Source: Microbacterium sp. SORGH_AS_0862
GTDB lineage: Bacteria; Actinomycetota; Actinomycetes; Actinomycetales; Microbacteriaceae
Length of the DNA: 64,000 nt
Reading direction: 5' to 3'
NCBI RefSeq assembly: GCF_030818795.1
Contig: NZ_JAUTAY010000001.1
Location: forward strand, 62,001-126,000
Position numbers and translations under genes: made by a program. Positions 1-8,987 of the stretch are shown here, piece after piece (the stretch's first letter is position 1; every line of letters starts with the position of its first letter). Below the pieces are notes generated by a model that was given only the letters and a program-made list of their open reading frames with translations, was not told the DNA's origin and searched no databases.

Positions 1-359
1 ACGTCCGCGCCCTCGAGAGCGACGAGTTCGCGCACCAGGAGGGCGAGCGAGGCGATGTCGAGCCAGTCGTCCGCGTCCAGGATCTTCACGAACGAGCCGC
101 GTGCGGCGGCCAGCCCCGTGGTGATGGCGCCACCGTGACCGCGGTTGGGCTGGTGGATCACCCGCCGGGATGCGGGGCGCCGCGCCGCCCAGTCGTCAGC
201 GAGTGCTCCGGTCGCATCCGTCGAGCCGTCGTCGACGACGATCACCTCGACGTCGGCGACCGCGTCGAGCTCCGACAGCGCGCGCCCCAGATAGTCCTCG
301 GCGTTGAACGCCGGAACCACGATCGACAGCGCCGGCGCGACCCGCGAGCCGTTCGTCAT
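1..359 (-). CDS. Family 2 glycosyltransferase, N-terminal part (cut by window start)
   Basis: This is the N-terminal ~119 residues of a GT-A fold, inverting family 2 glycosyltransferase. The translation opens MTNGSRVAPALSIVVPAFNA, followed by the nucleotide-sugar binding motif EVIVVDDGSTDATG, then NRGHGGAITTGLAAARG and the acidic KILDADDWL (DxD-like metal/UDP-sugar site). The enzyme would transfer a sugar from a nucleotide donor, probably at the cytoplasmic membrane face onto a lipid or polysaccharide. Its ATG at 359 overlaps by four bases (ATGA) the stop of the upstream GtrA-like gene, so the two are translationally coupled. GT2 plus GtrA pairs commonly make or flip polyprenyl-linked sugars; the exact substrate cannot be read here. 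The C-terminus lies outside the window. Confidence 0.9.
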   Translation of the reverse strand, partial: MTNGSRVAPALSIVVPAFNAEDYLGRALSELDAVADVEVIVVDDGSTDATGALADDWAARRPASRRVIHQPNRGHGGAITTGLAAARGSFVKILDADDWLDIASLALLVRELVALEGAD

Positions 360-991
360 CGCTCGACCTTGTCGCCGGGCTCCGCCACCACCTCGACCTC
401 GGTCGGTGCCTGGCGGAAGATCACCTTGAAGATCGGGTAGAACACCCAGAACGAGATCGCGGCGTTGATGATCATGGTCAGCACGTCCGCCACGACCGAT
501 CCGCTCGAGCCCCATCCGAGGGTCACCATGAAGAAGTCGTAGATCGGCGCCTTGTAGAAGCCCTGCGCCGCCGCGGCGATGAAGGTGATCGCCACATAGG
601 CCACCGTGTACCAGCCGGCCGCCACCCACACAGAGGTGTTGGACTTGAACGTGATGTTGCGCTGCAGGAAGAAGTTGATGACCTGCGCGATCAGCAGCGT
701 GATCTGCACCGCGAGGAAATACGCCAAGCCGCCACCGCCGGCGGGAAGCACGCCCGCCGCGTAGTCGAACATGTAGTACTGGCTGCCGTCGACGTTCGAC
801 CCGACGGGCAGCACCTGGAACCCGACGTCCGTGAGACCCGTGAAGCTCGCAAAGCCCCAGCGGAAGATCGGCATGAGCGCCAGCTGCAGCACGGTCACGC
901 CGTTGGACAGCAGCAGGAACATGAGGAACTTCGACAGCTCCGGACGTGAGGTCTGGAATCGACCCCACCAGTTCGAGATGGCGGTGATCAT
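356..991 (-). CDS. GtrA-like membrane protein
   Basis: A 211-residue integral membrane protein with four predicted helices (about residues 20-43, 86-110, 121-145 and 168-191). This is the usual size and topology of the GtrA/DPMS-TM family. The stretch FFLQRNITFKS after the second helix resembles the conserved NFxxxRxxxF segment of that family. GtrA proteins are thought to help move undecaprenyl- or decaprenyl-phosphate-linked sugars across the membrane. It sits between the GH3 gene (overlap 988-991) and the GT2 gene (overlap 356-359), so all three are likely co-transcribed. The loop between helices 1 and 2 (about residues 45-85) is longer than in small GtrA proteins. Family assignment is by pattern and topology only. 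Confidence 0.75.
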   Translation of the reverse strand: MITAISNWWGRFQTSRPELSKFLMFLLLSNGVTVLQLALMPIFRWGFASFTGLTDVGFQVLPVGSNVDGSQYYMFDYAAGVLPAGGGGLAYFLAVQITLLIAQVINFFLQRNITFKSNTSVWVAAGWYTVAYVAITFIAAAAQGFYKAPIYDFFMVTLGWGSSGSVVADVLTMIINAAISFWVFYPIFKVIFRQAPTEVEVVAEPGDKVER

Positions 992-3426
992 CGTGCACTC
1001 CTGTTCCCTGCGGCGGCGTCGAACGCCTTCTTCGTCGCCTTCTCATCGCGTCGACCACCGAAGTAGGCGGCGATCACGCCCCCGAGCCCGCGCAGCGTCT
1101 GCCCGTTCACGAGCGTCAGCACTGCCCCGGTGAGTCGACGGGTGGCGAGCCCTCCGCTCATCTTCGAGATGACCCGGAACGGGCCGTTCAACAGGAACAG
1201 CATGTTCAGGTCGGGGGTCCCGGCCGCGTCCGCCTTGCGACGGCGGCCGTCGAGGATGCGGAATCCGAGTCGACCGAGGGGGCTGCGCGACTCGGCGAGC
1301 CGATCCATCGGGTCGTTCTCCCCGAGCGGCCCGTCGGGCCACTGCGGATCGGGGATGGAGCGCCCGAGGAGCGCCGCGAACTCGGCATCGGTCGCCGCCT
1401 GGCGCGCGTGCGCGGTACCGGTGAGCGCCACACCGTCGCGCTCGACGGTCGCTGTGAGATCCAACGCGCCCAGGTGTGCGCCGACCGCGATCTCGTACGT
1501 ACCGCGCTCGACGATCCACGCGTTGGTCGCGGCGTCGAAGACCCGGAAGGTGCGCTCGCCGAACGGCAGCGCGACGCGGCGCGACTCCCCCGGCTCCAGC
1601 CGCACCTTCGCGTAGCCCTTCAGCTCGCGACGCGGACGCGCCAGCGCGCTGACTCCGACGCGTCCGACATACATCTGGACCACATCGCTGCCCGTCCGGG
1701 AGCCGGTGTTCGTGACCGTGACCTCTGCGCCGTCGGCATCCACCGCGAGATCCGAGTAGGCGAAACTCGTGTAGCTCAAGCCGTAGCCGAACGGGAAGGC
1801 GACCGGCACGCCGACCGTGTCGTAATACCGGTAGCCGACGAACGGTCCTTCGCGGTACTCCGCGGTACGAGCCGCGCTCGGGAAGGTCTTGGCCGTGGGG
1901 GTGTCCTCGAGAGCGCGAGGCATGGACTCTGCCAGCCGCCCACCCGGGTCGACCGTGCCGGTGAGGACGTCGGCGATGGCCTCCGCCCCCGCCTGTCCGC
2001 CGAGGTATGTGTGCAGCAGCGCGGCCGTATCCGTCGCCCAGCGCGTGGAGACGACGCCTCCGGCACTGATCAGCACCACCGTCTTGGGGTTGACCCGATG
2101 CACGTCGCGGAGCAGGCGCACCTGCTCGGCGGGCAGATCGAGGGTGGCACGGTCCATGCCCTCCGACTCGGCGATCTCCGGGAGTCCGAGGCTCAGCACC
2201 ACGACCTCGGCACGAGCGGCGAGTGTCAGTGCCTCCGCACGCAACGCATCGTCGGGGCGGCCGTCGCGGCGGAACCCCTCCGCGACGCCTACGACCTCGA
2301 GCGTCGAGGACGGCAGCACCTCGGCGAGTGTCGGCAGCGTCGTCGGGTTCACGAGCGAGGATCCCGCTCCCTGGTATCGCGGTGCGGTGGCGAAGGCTCC
2401 GATGAGCGCGACCCGGGTGCCGGGCGAGAGCGGCAGCAGCTCCTCCTCGTTGCGAAGGAGCACCGCCGACTCCGCAGCGGCACGCCGCGCGAGCGCGTGG
2501 TGCGCCGGAAGGTCCACGACCGCCGCGGCACGTTCGGTCACGCGGCGCACCAGGTCGATGACCTCGGCGACCCGGGCATCCAGGTCCGACACCGAGAGCT
2601 GCCCCGACTCGACCGCCGCGACGATCTCCCGGGCGGAGTCGAATCCGGGCGACGGCATCTCGAGCGCCGCGCCGGCGGCGACCGCGGCGACCGCGTCGTT
2701 GGATCCGCCCCAGTCCGAGATCACCGCGCCGTCGAACCCCCACTCGTCGCGCAGGATCTCCGTCAGCAGGTGCGCGTTCTCGTGGGCGTACACACCGTTG
2801 ACGAGGTTGTAGGACGACATGATCGCCCAAGGGGCGGCCTCGCGCACGACGATCTCGAAAGCGGTCAGGTAGATCTCGCGCAGGGTGCGCTCGTCGACGA
2901 CGGAATCACTGACCATGCGGCGCAGCTCCTGGCTGTTGACCGCAAAATGCTTGGGAGTCGCTGCGACGCCCTCGGACTGGATGCCGCGCACGTAGGCGGC
3001 CGCGAGTCGGCCGGAGAGCTCCGGATCCTCGGAGAAGTACTCGAAGCTGCGGCCGCCGAGCGGACTGCGCTTGATGTTGAGGCCCGGTCCGAGCAAGACG
3101 CCGACACCCTGCGAGGAGGCCTCCCGGCCCAGAGCAGCGCCGATCTCCTCGGCCAGCTCGTCGTCCCAGCTGCCGGCGACGGTGGCGGAGGTCGGGAAGC
3201 ACGTGGCGGGCTCCGAACCGTTGATGCCGAGGTGGTCGGCGGAGCCGACCTGCTTGCGCACACCGTGAGGGCCGTCCGCCATCCACACCGGGGGCAGGGA
3301 GATGCGCTCGATGGCGCGCGTCTGCCAGGTGTTCGCACCGCTGAGCAGGGCGGCTTTCTCGAGCAGCGAGAGACTCGCCACGAGCGAGGGGGTGTCTTTC
3401 ACAATGGGTCTTTCTTGGTCGTTCAC
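988..3426 (-). CDS. Glycoside hydrolase family 3 beta-glucosidase-like enzyme, canonical domain order
   Basis: An 812-residue GH3 enzyme with no signal peptide, so probably cytoplasmic. The (beta/alpha)8 domain occupies residues ~15-300 and contains MADGPHGVR, GRSFEYFSEDP, KHFAVNSQE and the nucleophile region GAVISDWGGSNDA, with Asp238 as the expected nucleophile. The alpha/beta sandwich follows (~320-560, with VLLRNEEELLPL and YQGAGSSLVNP), then an FnIII-like domain beginning after FGYGLSYTSF. About 110 extra residues follow (from ~700), basic and partly hydrophobic, not part of the standard GH3 fold. The family removes non-reducing beta-glucosyl or xylosyl units. It overlaps the GtrA-like gene by four bases and is preceded, same strand, by the permuted GH3 gene. 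Substrate is not predictable from sequence. Confidence 0.93.
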   Translation of the reverse strand: MNDQERPIVKDTPSLVASLSLLEKAALLSGANTWQTRAIERISLPPVWMADGPHGVRKQVGSADHLGINGSEPATCFPTSATVAGSWDDELAEEIGAALGREASSQGVGVLLGPGLNIKRSPLGGRSFEYFSEDPELSGRLAAAYVRGIQSEGVAATPKHFAVNSQELRRMVSDSVVDERTLREIYLTAFEIVVREAAPWAIMSSYNLVNGVYAHENAHLLTEILRDEWGFDGAVISDWGGSNDAVAAVAAGAALEMPSPGFDSAREIVAAVESGQLSVSDLDARVAEVIDLVRRVTERAAAVVDLPAHHALARRAAAESAVLLRNEEELLPLSPGTRVALIGAFATAPRYQGAGSSLVNPTTLPTLAEVLPSSTLEVVGVAEGFRRDGRPDDALRAEALTLAARAEVVVLSLGLPEIAESEGMDRATLDLPAEQVRLLRDVHRVNPKTVVLISAGGVVSTRWATDTAALLHTYLGGQAGAEAIADVLTGTVDPGGRLAESMPRALEDTPTAKTFPSAARTAEYREGPFVGYRYYDTVGVPVAFPFGYGLSYTSFAYSDLAVDADGAEVTVTNTGSRTGSDVVQMYVGRVGVSALARPRRELKGYAKVRLEPGESRRVALPFGERTFRVFDAATNAWIVERGTYEIAVGAHLGALDLTATVERDGVALTGTAHARQAATDAEFAALLGRSIPDPQWPDGPLGENDPMDRLAESRSPLGRLGFRILDGRRRKADAAGTPDLNMLFLLNGPFRVISKMSGGLATRRLTGAVLTLVNGQTLRGLGGVIAAYFGGRRDEKATKKAFDAAAGNRSAR

Positions 3427-3457
3427 GTCGCGCGTCGAGCGCGGAAGGACAGTCGCC

Positions 3458-3491
3458 GTTCGGGGCCGAGCGCGGCGGCCCGGCCCCGAAC
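3458..3491 (-). terminator. Intergenic GC-rich hairpin after the permuted GH3 gene
   Basis: The 11-base arms GTTCGGGGCCG and CGGCCCCGAAC are perfectly complementary around a 12-base loop, located between the stop of the upstream GH3 gene and the start of the next. No clear T tract follows, so it may attenuate rather than end transcription. Confidence 0.5.
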
Positions 3492-3499
3492 GTGCCGTG

Positions 3500-6406
3500 T
3501 CAGGACGAAGCGAGCTCGTCGCTGACCGTCACCGGGCGATTGCGGTGACGGCCGACGCGGACGATGATCCACACCACTCCGGCGGCCACCAGCAGCGCCA
3601 GCACGACGGTGCCGACCGTGATCCAGATCTCCCACGCTGCGGGCTGGTACGTCAGTGTCGCTCCCGGAGCCATCCCGTTCACCGCGTTGGAGTTCGCAAC
3701 GGTGTACAGCAGGTTGTGGGCGGCGTAGCGGATGTTGGACTGTGCGAAGGCACTGTCGGTGTCTTCGACCGTCTTCATCCCCGCGAAGGTCAGCATGTGA
3801 TCCGTGCCGCGAGCGGCCCACGCCTCATCGACGTACATGTAGGGGTAGAGGTTGAAGTCGGTGATCACGAAGCCCGTGAAACCCCACTCACCGCGCAGCA
3901 CGTCGTGCATGAGCGCCGCAGAGCCACCGGCCCACGTGCCGCCGATGCGGTTGAACGAGCTCATCATGGCGGTGGCACCGATCTCGGCGGTCTGCTTCGT
4001 GCCGGCGGCGTCGTAGTACGACAGCTCACCGCTGGCGTTCTTGACGATCATCTCGAAAGGCTTCAGATAGATCTCACGGATCGTCTGCTCGGTCGCCCAC
4101 GTAGCGATGCCGTTGCCGTTGACGCGGTTCGTCTCCTGGTCGTTCATCGCGAAGTGCTTCGTGAACGAGTAGACGCCCTTCGTGAGCGCGCCGTCCACGG
4201 CAGCCGTGGCGAGGGCCCCGGAGAGCACCGGGTCCTCGGAGTAATACTCGAAGTTGCGGCCGGCGAACGGAGAGCGATGCAGGTTCGCGGCAGGTGCGTA
4301 CCACCCGTTGGCACCCATCGTCAGCGCTTCGTTGCCGATCGCGACACCCATCGCGTTGGCGAGTTCGACGTTCCACGTCTGTCCGAGCAGGTACTCGGAC
4401 GGGAAGGCCGTTCCGGTCCACAGATCAGGGTTGATGAACGAGCTGAAGCCGGCAGGGCCGTCGAGGTCGTTGGTGCGGATCTTGCCGATCCCCGGGAGAC
4501 CGGCCGTGTTGTACGCACCCGAGGTGAGCATGTCGACGACCTCGTCCAGCGTGAGCTGGTCCAGCAGAGCGTCCCACTTCGGGTCGTCGTACGCGAGTCC
4601 GCGCATGTCGACGAGCGAGACATCGCCGTCCGCGCCCCAGACGGGCGCCTCGGAATCCGTGTCAGCCGCTGCGGCCGCGGCGGCATCGTACGGAGCGAAG
4701 TCGGCGATCGTCGCCTCACTCGCCTCGAAGTCGGCTCCCTCGGGCGCCTTCGGGAACGTGCCGGCGAAGTCGGCACGGGACAGCGCAGTCACCTTGCCCT
4801 CGGAGAAGGCCGCGGTGACATCCTCGAAGTGGTTGGTCGCCGCCGTCTCGTCGCTCGCGCGCCCCTCGGTGTAGGTGACCTTCTCGTCGACCGTGTACGT
4901 GATCGGAGCGGTGCCCGCCGCGATCGTGTGGGAGTCGTTCTGGACTTTGATCTCGTAAACGCCGGCGTCGAGCACGTACGCCCCGTCGCCGGTGCTGTCG
5001 TAGGACGCCATCTCCTCGACGGGAACCGTGAGCGTCACCGTCTCTGATGCGCCGGGCTCGAGCAGGCTCGTCTTCGCGAACGCTCCGAGCACGACGGAGG
5101 ACTTCTCGACACCGCCCGGGGTGTAGGGCGCCGTGTAGTAGAGCTGCACGACATCCTTGCCGGCGACCGCACCGGTGTTCGTGACGCTCACGTCGACGGA
5201 GATGTCGCCGTCCACATCGCCGAGGCGCTGGCCGGTGATCGCCTTGTCGAAACTCGTGTAGCTGAGCCCGTAGCCGAACGGATAGACGACAGCCTGGTCG
5301 TAGTCGATGAAGCCTTCGACCGCCGCCGTCTCGTAGTAGCGGTAACCGACGTAGATCCCCTCTTCGTAGTCGACGAAGTAGGCGTCATCGACGTTCGTGT
5401 ACGCGAAGTCGCCGAAGTTGACGAAGGTGGGGTCAGCGGAGAAGTCGCGCGAGAACACGTCGGCCGTGCGCCCCGAGGGGTTGATGTCGCCGCTCAGGAT
5501 CGGTCCCAGCGCGTTGAATCCGTTGACGCCGGGAGAGCCTGCCAGGATGATGCCGTCGATACCCTCATCGTCCTGGAGAGGACCGAGCTCCATGGACGTC
5601 GATGCGTTCACGACCACGATGACGTTCTGGAACTGGCTCTTTGCGAGTTCGAGCAGGTCCTTCTCATCGGCGTTCAGCTCGAGCTGGTGCTGACCGGGCT
5701 CTGCGCGCTCGTCCCACTTCTCCATGTTGGTGGCGAGGTCTCCACCTTCGCCGCCGGCACGACCGATGACGACAATCGCGGCGTCGGCGAACTCGGCGAA
5801 GCTGTCGAGTGAGGCCTGCGAGTAGTCGGCGACCGGCATCTCGCCGATGTTGTAGTTCGACTCCTCCGGCTTGTCCATGACGATGTTCGTCCGGCCGCCC
5901 TCCGCCGCCGGGTTCGCCTCGGCGAACGCCGCGAGCTGGTCGTAGACCGTCCCGTTGACCGTGAAGCCGCCGTTCTCGATGCCGGCCTTGATGTTCACGG
6001 CGGTGCGGGTGTCTGCTGTTCCGGAGCCGGAGCCGCCGTACACGGGGTCGGCTGCACCGCGGCCCAGCAGCGTGACGGCGCCGGTCGCCAACGGGAGAGT
6101 CCCGTTGTTCTTGACGAGCGTCATGCCTTCGCCGGCGATCTCCTCCACGAGCTCGGACGACGCGCTCTTGGCCTCTTCGTTCGTCGCGTAGTCGGCCGTG
6201 TAGTACTCGGTGTCGAGCTTGTCGCCTTCCGCCGTATTGCTGATCGCGTAGGTTCCCGCGCCCATGTACGACTCGATGGCTCCTCGATACATCCCGATCG
6301 CGATGTTCGCGCCGATGGCGATGATTGCCACCACGGCGACGATCGGGATCCAGATCGCGAGGAACCTCTTGTTCGACATCGGCTTCCGAGCCGTCGTTGA
6401 ACTCAC
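3500..6406 (-). CDS. Membrane-anchored glycoside hydrolase family 3 protein with permuted domain order
   Basis: A 968-residue protein starting at GTG 6406, chosen because AGAGGAG lies six bases upstream; the open frame extends further but without a ribosome site. A hydrophobic segment at ~15-40 and another at ~927-950 bracket the protein, so both ends are probably cytoplasmic and the enzyme outside. The order is reversed from normal GH3: alpha/beta sandwich first (EGMTLVKNNGTLPL to YPFGYGLSYTSF), then an FnIII-like domain (VSVTNTGAVAGKDVVQLYY), then the catalytic barrel (TSGAYNTAGLPGIG, NDLDGPAGF, GRNFEYYSEDP, KHFAMNDQE) with the expected nucleophile near Asp850 in GFVITDFN, where the usual Trp is replaced by Phe. 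A likely role is extracytoplasmic glycoside trimming alongside the next GH3 enzyme. Confidence 0.9.
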   Translation of the reverse strand: MSSTTARKPMSNKRFLAIWIPIVAVVAIIAIGANIAIGMYRGAIESYMGAGTYAISNTAEGDKLDTEYYTADYATNEEAKSASSELVEEIAGEGMTLVKNNGTLPLATGAVTLLGRGAADPVYGGSGSGTADTRTAVNIKAGIENGGFTVNGTVYDQLAAFAEANPAAEGGRTNIVMDKPEESNYNIGEMPVADYSQASLDSFAEFADAAIVVIGRAGGEGGDLATNMEKWDERAEPGQHQLELNADEKDLLELAKSQFQNVIVVVNASTSMELGPLQDDEGIDGIILAGSPGVNGFNALGPILSGDINPSGRTADVFSRDFSADPTFVNFGDFAYTNVDDAYFVDYEEGIYVGYRYYETAAVEGFIDYDQAVVYPFGYGLSYTSFDKAITGQRLGDVDGDISVDVSVTNTGAVAGKDVVQLYYTAPYTPGGVEKSSVVLGAFAKTSLLEPGASETVTLTVPVEEMASYDSTGDGAYVLDAGVYEIKVQNDSHTIAAGTAPITYTVDEKVTYTEGRASDETAATNHFEDVTAAFSEGKVTALSRADFAGTFPKAPEGADFEASEATIADFAPYDAAAAAAADTDSEAPVWGADGDVSLVDMRGLAYDDPKWDALLDQLTLDEVVDMLTSGAYNTAGLPGIGKIRTNDLDGPAGFSSFINPDLWTGTAFPSEYLLGQTWNVELANAMGVAIGNEALTMGANGWYAPAANLHRSPFAGRNFEYYSEDPVLSGALATAAVDGALTKGVYSFTKHFAMNDQETNRVNGNGIATWATEQTIREIYLKPFEMIVKNASGELSYYDAAGTKQTAEIGATAMMSSFNRIGGTWAGGSAALMHDVLRGEWGFTGFVITDFNLYPYMYVDEAWAARGTDHMLTFAGMKTVEDTDSAFAQSNIRYAAHNLLYTVANSNAVNGMAPGATLTYQPAAWEIWITVGTVVLALLVAAGVVWIIVRVGRHRNRPVTVSDELASS

Positions 6407-6580
6407 TGTGTTCTCCTCTGTGTGCAGACCTCCGTCATCGGAGGACGGCCCGGGCGTCAGCGCACCGGTGCCGGGTCCCATTTCACGCGCTCCGCACAGC
6501 CCGAATCGCGCTCACGCACAACCTGTCGCTTTCGGCGCACGAACTGTGCGTGCGCGGCCATGAGCGAGGTGGAATCGGTC

Positions 6581-6619
6581 GGGAAAACGAGTGAAGGCCC
6601 CCGCTTCGCGGAGGCCTTC
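6581..6619 (-). terminator. Rho-independent terminator after tRNA-Ala
   Basis: Read on the minus strand, GAAGGCCTCCGC pairs with GCGGGGGCCTTC around a GAA loop, one G-T pair included, and is followed by ACTCGTTTTCCC. It sits 13 bases downstream of the tRNA 3' end. Confidence 0.85.
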
Positions 6620-6631
6620 GTATCGTGAGGG

Positions 6632-6704
6632 TGGACCTGAGGGGACTCGAACCCCTGACCCCCTGCATGCCATGCAGGTGCGCTACCAGCTGCGCCACAG
6701 GCCC
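6632..6704 (-). tRNA. tRNA-Ala (anticodon GGC)
   Basis: A 73-base cloverleaf on the minus strand without encoded CCA. Acceptor GGGCCTG pairs with CAGGTCC (one G-T pair), discriminator A. The anticodon stem CCTGC/GCAGG carries loop ATGGCAT, giving GGC, which reads GCC/GCT alanine codons. The T arm contains GGGTTCGAGTCCC-type sequence. It lies downstream of rsfS on the same strand and is followed by a clear terminator. Confidence 0.97.
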
Positions 6705-6771
6705 TCTGTCACCCGTCCGGGCAACTCATTCAGCTTACAACACGGATGAGTCGTGAGCGAAATCAGCCCGG

Positions 6772-7149
6772 TCACTCCGGGCGCGTCGGCACCGGCAGGT
6801 CGATGGGAACGGTCGGGCAGTCCTTCCAGAGGCGCTCGAGGCCGTAGAAGACGCGCTCCTGCTCGTGGAAGACGTGCACGACGAGGTCGCCGAAGTCCAG
6901 CAGGATCCAGCGTGACTCCTCGCGGCCCTCACGGCGCAGACGCTTGACGCCGTGCTCGAGCAGCTGCTCCTCGATCTCGTCGGCGATGGCTGCCACATTG
7001 CGCTCGTTGCGCCCCGTGACGAGCAGGAAGATGTCGACGAGCGGCAGCGGCTCCGAGACGTCCAAGGCCACGAGGTCCTCGCCGCCCTTCGCGTCGGCGG
7101 CGCGCGCGGCGATCTGCAGCACCTCGACGGATGCGTCGGTGAGAGTCAT
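6772..7149 (-). CDS. rsfS: Ribosomal silencing factor RsfS
   Basis: A 125-residue RsfS/Iojap/DUF143 protein. These factors bind ribosomal protein L14 and block joining of 30S and 50S subunits when nutrients are scarce. The whole protein fits the single domain: KGGEDLVALDVSEPLPLVDIFLLVTGRNERN, then the helix with IADEIEEQL, and the signature ESRWILLDFGDLVVHVFHEQERVFYGLERLW at ~75-105. ATG 7149 overlaps by four bases the stop of the upstream membrane-protein gene. The nadD - membrane protein - rsfS order is widespread in Actinobacteria and places it at the end of an operon, before tRNA-Ala. Confidence 0.96.
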   Translation of the reverse strand: MTLTDASVEVLQIAARAADAKGGEDLVALDVSEPLPLVDIFLLVTGRNERNVAAIADEIEEQLLEHGVKRLRREGREESRWILLDFGDLVVHVFHEQERVFYGLERLWKDCPTVPIDLPVPTRPE

Positions 7150-8108
7150 GAGAAGAGTCCTGTCGATACGGCGAACACCAGCACGCCCACCAGCGCGAGC
7201 GCGAGCGCCCCGGCGGTGATGGCGAGCACGAGCATGAGACGGCTGCCCTTCTCGGGCGCCGGCGGACGGATGATCTCGTCCGCGCTCTTGATGGTGCTGA
7301 TCGCGGCGCTGGCCGCGATGGGGGTGGGAGAAGAAGCGGGCGGCAGCTCACCGTCCACGAGAACCGCGTCGGCCTCCTTACCGTCGGTCGTCCCGGGCGC
7401 GTGGCCGCGCGAGCCGAGGCCCTCGGGCAACGCGAAGGTGCCGGTGATGAGCACCTCGCCGGTCGCCGCGATCGGCGAGGTGAACGCGTCCGCCGACGGC
7501 GTCTGCGAGAGGATCAGGGCGTTCGGCGTCGCGACGCTGCCGGTGGATCCCTCTCGCGTCAGAAGGTGGTCGAAGGACGGCGGGAGCGCGACCTCGGGGA
7601 CGCCGCCTTCGAGCAGCGCGGAACCGAGCTGGGGCGACACCACAGGTGCGGGCTCGTCGGCGAGAGCCGCCTCGGCCGCAGCCAGCGGCATCTCGTCGGC
7701 CGGTCGCTCATCGGCAGCGGGCGTGAACAGCGCCGTCATCCCACCGGTGTCCGGCGAGGACGAGTCCTCTTCGGCGGGCTTCACTGTCGGCGTCGGCGCC
7801 TGCGCCTGGGCGGCGGTGTCGGGTGTGATCACCGGCACCGACGCGGTGCGGATGCGCTCCTGCTCGCGCGCCTGGCGGCGGGTGAGCGGCGAGACGCCCA
7901 GGTCGACGCTCGCATCCGCGCGGGGGGCGGGCGGGACGACCGCCGGCTCGGCGGCGCGCGGAAGCGGGGCGGCCGGCTCCGGCTTCGGCTCGGGCTCGCT
8001 CGCGGGAGCGTCCTGCGTGGTCTGGATCGGGGTCGATCCGGTGTTGCGCAGGTCGCGCATCTGGCGCCGGGTCAGCGGCGGAGTGCTGGGCTGGTCAGGG
8101 TTGCTCAT
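7146..8108 (-). CDS. Unknown C-tail-anchored membrane protein with repeated LTRRQxR motif
   Basis: A 320-residue protein of unknown function. Most of it (residues ~1-280) is rich in Pro, Ala, Glu and Thr and probably unstructured. A single hydrophobic segment near the end ([24 protein letters not shown], about 290-313) should anchor it with the long region in the cytoplasm. A basic motif occurs twice, [15 protein letters not shown] at ~10 and [16 protein letters not shown] at ~75, suggesting a short binding element. ATG 8108 overlaps the nadD stop and its own stop overlaps rsfS, so it is translationally coupled to both. A regulatory or scaffold role is only a guess. Confidence 0.8.
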   Translation of the reverse strand: MSNPDQPSTPPLTRRQMRDLRNTGSTPIQTTQDAPASEPEPKPEPAAPLPRAAEPAVVPPAPRADASVDLGVSPLTRRQAREQERIRTASVPVITPDTAAQAQAPTPTVKPAEEDSSSPDTGGMTALFTPAADERPADEMPLAAAEAALADEPAPVVSPQLGSALLEGGVPEVALPPSFDHLLTREGSTGSVATPNALILSQTPSADAFTSPIAATGEVLITGTFALPEGLGSRGHAPGTTDGKEADAVLVDGELPPASSPTPIAASAAISTIKSADEIIRPPAPEKGSRLMLVLAITAGALALALVGVLVFAVSTGLFS

Positions 8109-8701
8109 GCCTTACTCCGGTAGAGGTGGTGCTTCGCAATGTACTGGACGACTCCGTCCGGAACGAGGTACCACACCGGTTGTCCGTTGTGCACGCGGTT
8201 CCGACAGTCCGTCGAAGAGATGGCCAGGGCCGGGATCTCGAGCAGACTCACGTTCTTGCTCGGCAGACCAGCCGCCGATAGCGGGTGCCCGGGCCGGGAG
8301 ACCGCCACGAAATGGGCGAGGTCCCACAGCTCATCATGGTCCCTCCAGCTGAGAATCTGCGCCACGGCGTCGGCTCCCGTGATGAAGAAGAGCTCGGCAT
8401 CGGGACGCTGCGCCTGCAGGTCTCGGAGGGTGTCGATCGTGTACGTCGGCCCGGATCGGTCGATGTCGACCCTGCTGACGCTGAAGTCCGGGTTCGAGGC
8501 CGTCGCGATCACCGTCATCAGGTAACGATGCTCGCTCTCGGTCACCTGCGACTTCTGCCACGGCTCGCCCGTAGGGACGAAGATGACCTCGTCGAGGTCG
8601 AAGGATGCGGCGACTTCGCTCGCCGCGACGAGGTGTCCGTGATGAACCGGGTCGAAGGTGCCGCCCATCACCCCGATGCGCGGCGCTCGACCTGCACTCA
8701 T
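8105..8701 (-). CDS. nadD: Nicotinate-nucleotide adenylyltransferase
   Basis: A 198-residue enzyme that joins ATP and nicotinate mononucleotide to make nicotinate adenine dinucleotide, the penultimate step of NAD synthesis. The Rossmann-type nucleotidyltransferase motif [12 protein letters not shown] lies at ~14-25, with the HxGH-type histidines. [22 protein letters not shown] and the C-terminal ISSTDCRNR (ISSTxxR signature, usually ISSTxIR) confirm the family. Length is typical. It starts 11 bases after the stop of the 74-residue membrane protein gene and overlaps the next gene by four bases. Cytoplasmic; no frame problem. Confidence 0.96.
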   Translation of the reverse strand: MSAGRAPRIGVMGGTFDPVHHGHLVAASEVAASFDLDEVIFVPTGEPWQKSQVTESEHRYLMTVIATASNPDFSVSRVDIDRSGPTYTIDTLRDLQAQRPDAELFFITGADAVAQILSWRDHDELWDLAHFVAVSRPGHPLSAAGLPSKNVSLLEIPALAISSTDCRNRVHNGQPVWYLVPDGVVQYIAKHHLYRSKA

Positions 8702-8712
8702 CTGCCCGAGAG

Positions 8713-8937
8713 TCAGTGGCCGTGTCCGCGCGGCTCGAGATCGGCGGCGTGCTTCTTGGCGTACGCCTCGGCCTTGTGCGCGTGACGGTTGGCGACGTTG
8801 CGATACGACAGGGTCACGAGCGCGAGAGCGGTGAAGACGAGGAGCGCGAGGATCCCGTATCCGACGGTCTCCGCGGCGACGTTACCGTGGTGCTCGGCCT
8901 CCTCGGCGACAAGGGTGAGGAAGGGGGCGAGGCTCAT
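8713..8937 (-). CDS. Small single-span membrane protein, unknown
   Basis: A 74-residue protein with one hydrophobic helix ([22 protein letters not shown], about 24-45). The N-terminus contains EEAEHHGN and the C-terminus is basic and His-rich ([23 protein letters not shown]). GGAGA lies seven bases before the ATG, supporting the start. It sits between proA and nadD. Similar small proteins occur next to nadD in related genomes, to my recollection, but no function is known to me. Confidence 0.75.
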   Translation of the reverse strand: MSLAPFLTLVAEEAEHHGNVAAETVGYGILALLVFTALALVTLSYRNVANRHAHKAEAYAKKHAADLEPRGHGH

Positions 8938-8987
8938 CGGTTCTCCGATCGATCGGTGGGGCGCACGGGCGCTCCCAGCTTAGTCTG

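Noticed and set aside
1408..3525. Open + strand frame of about 700 codons opposite the GH3 gene
   Set aside because: Arg/His/Gly-rich translation typical of high-GC antisense frames, with no motif; the minus-strand GH3 is clearly real.
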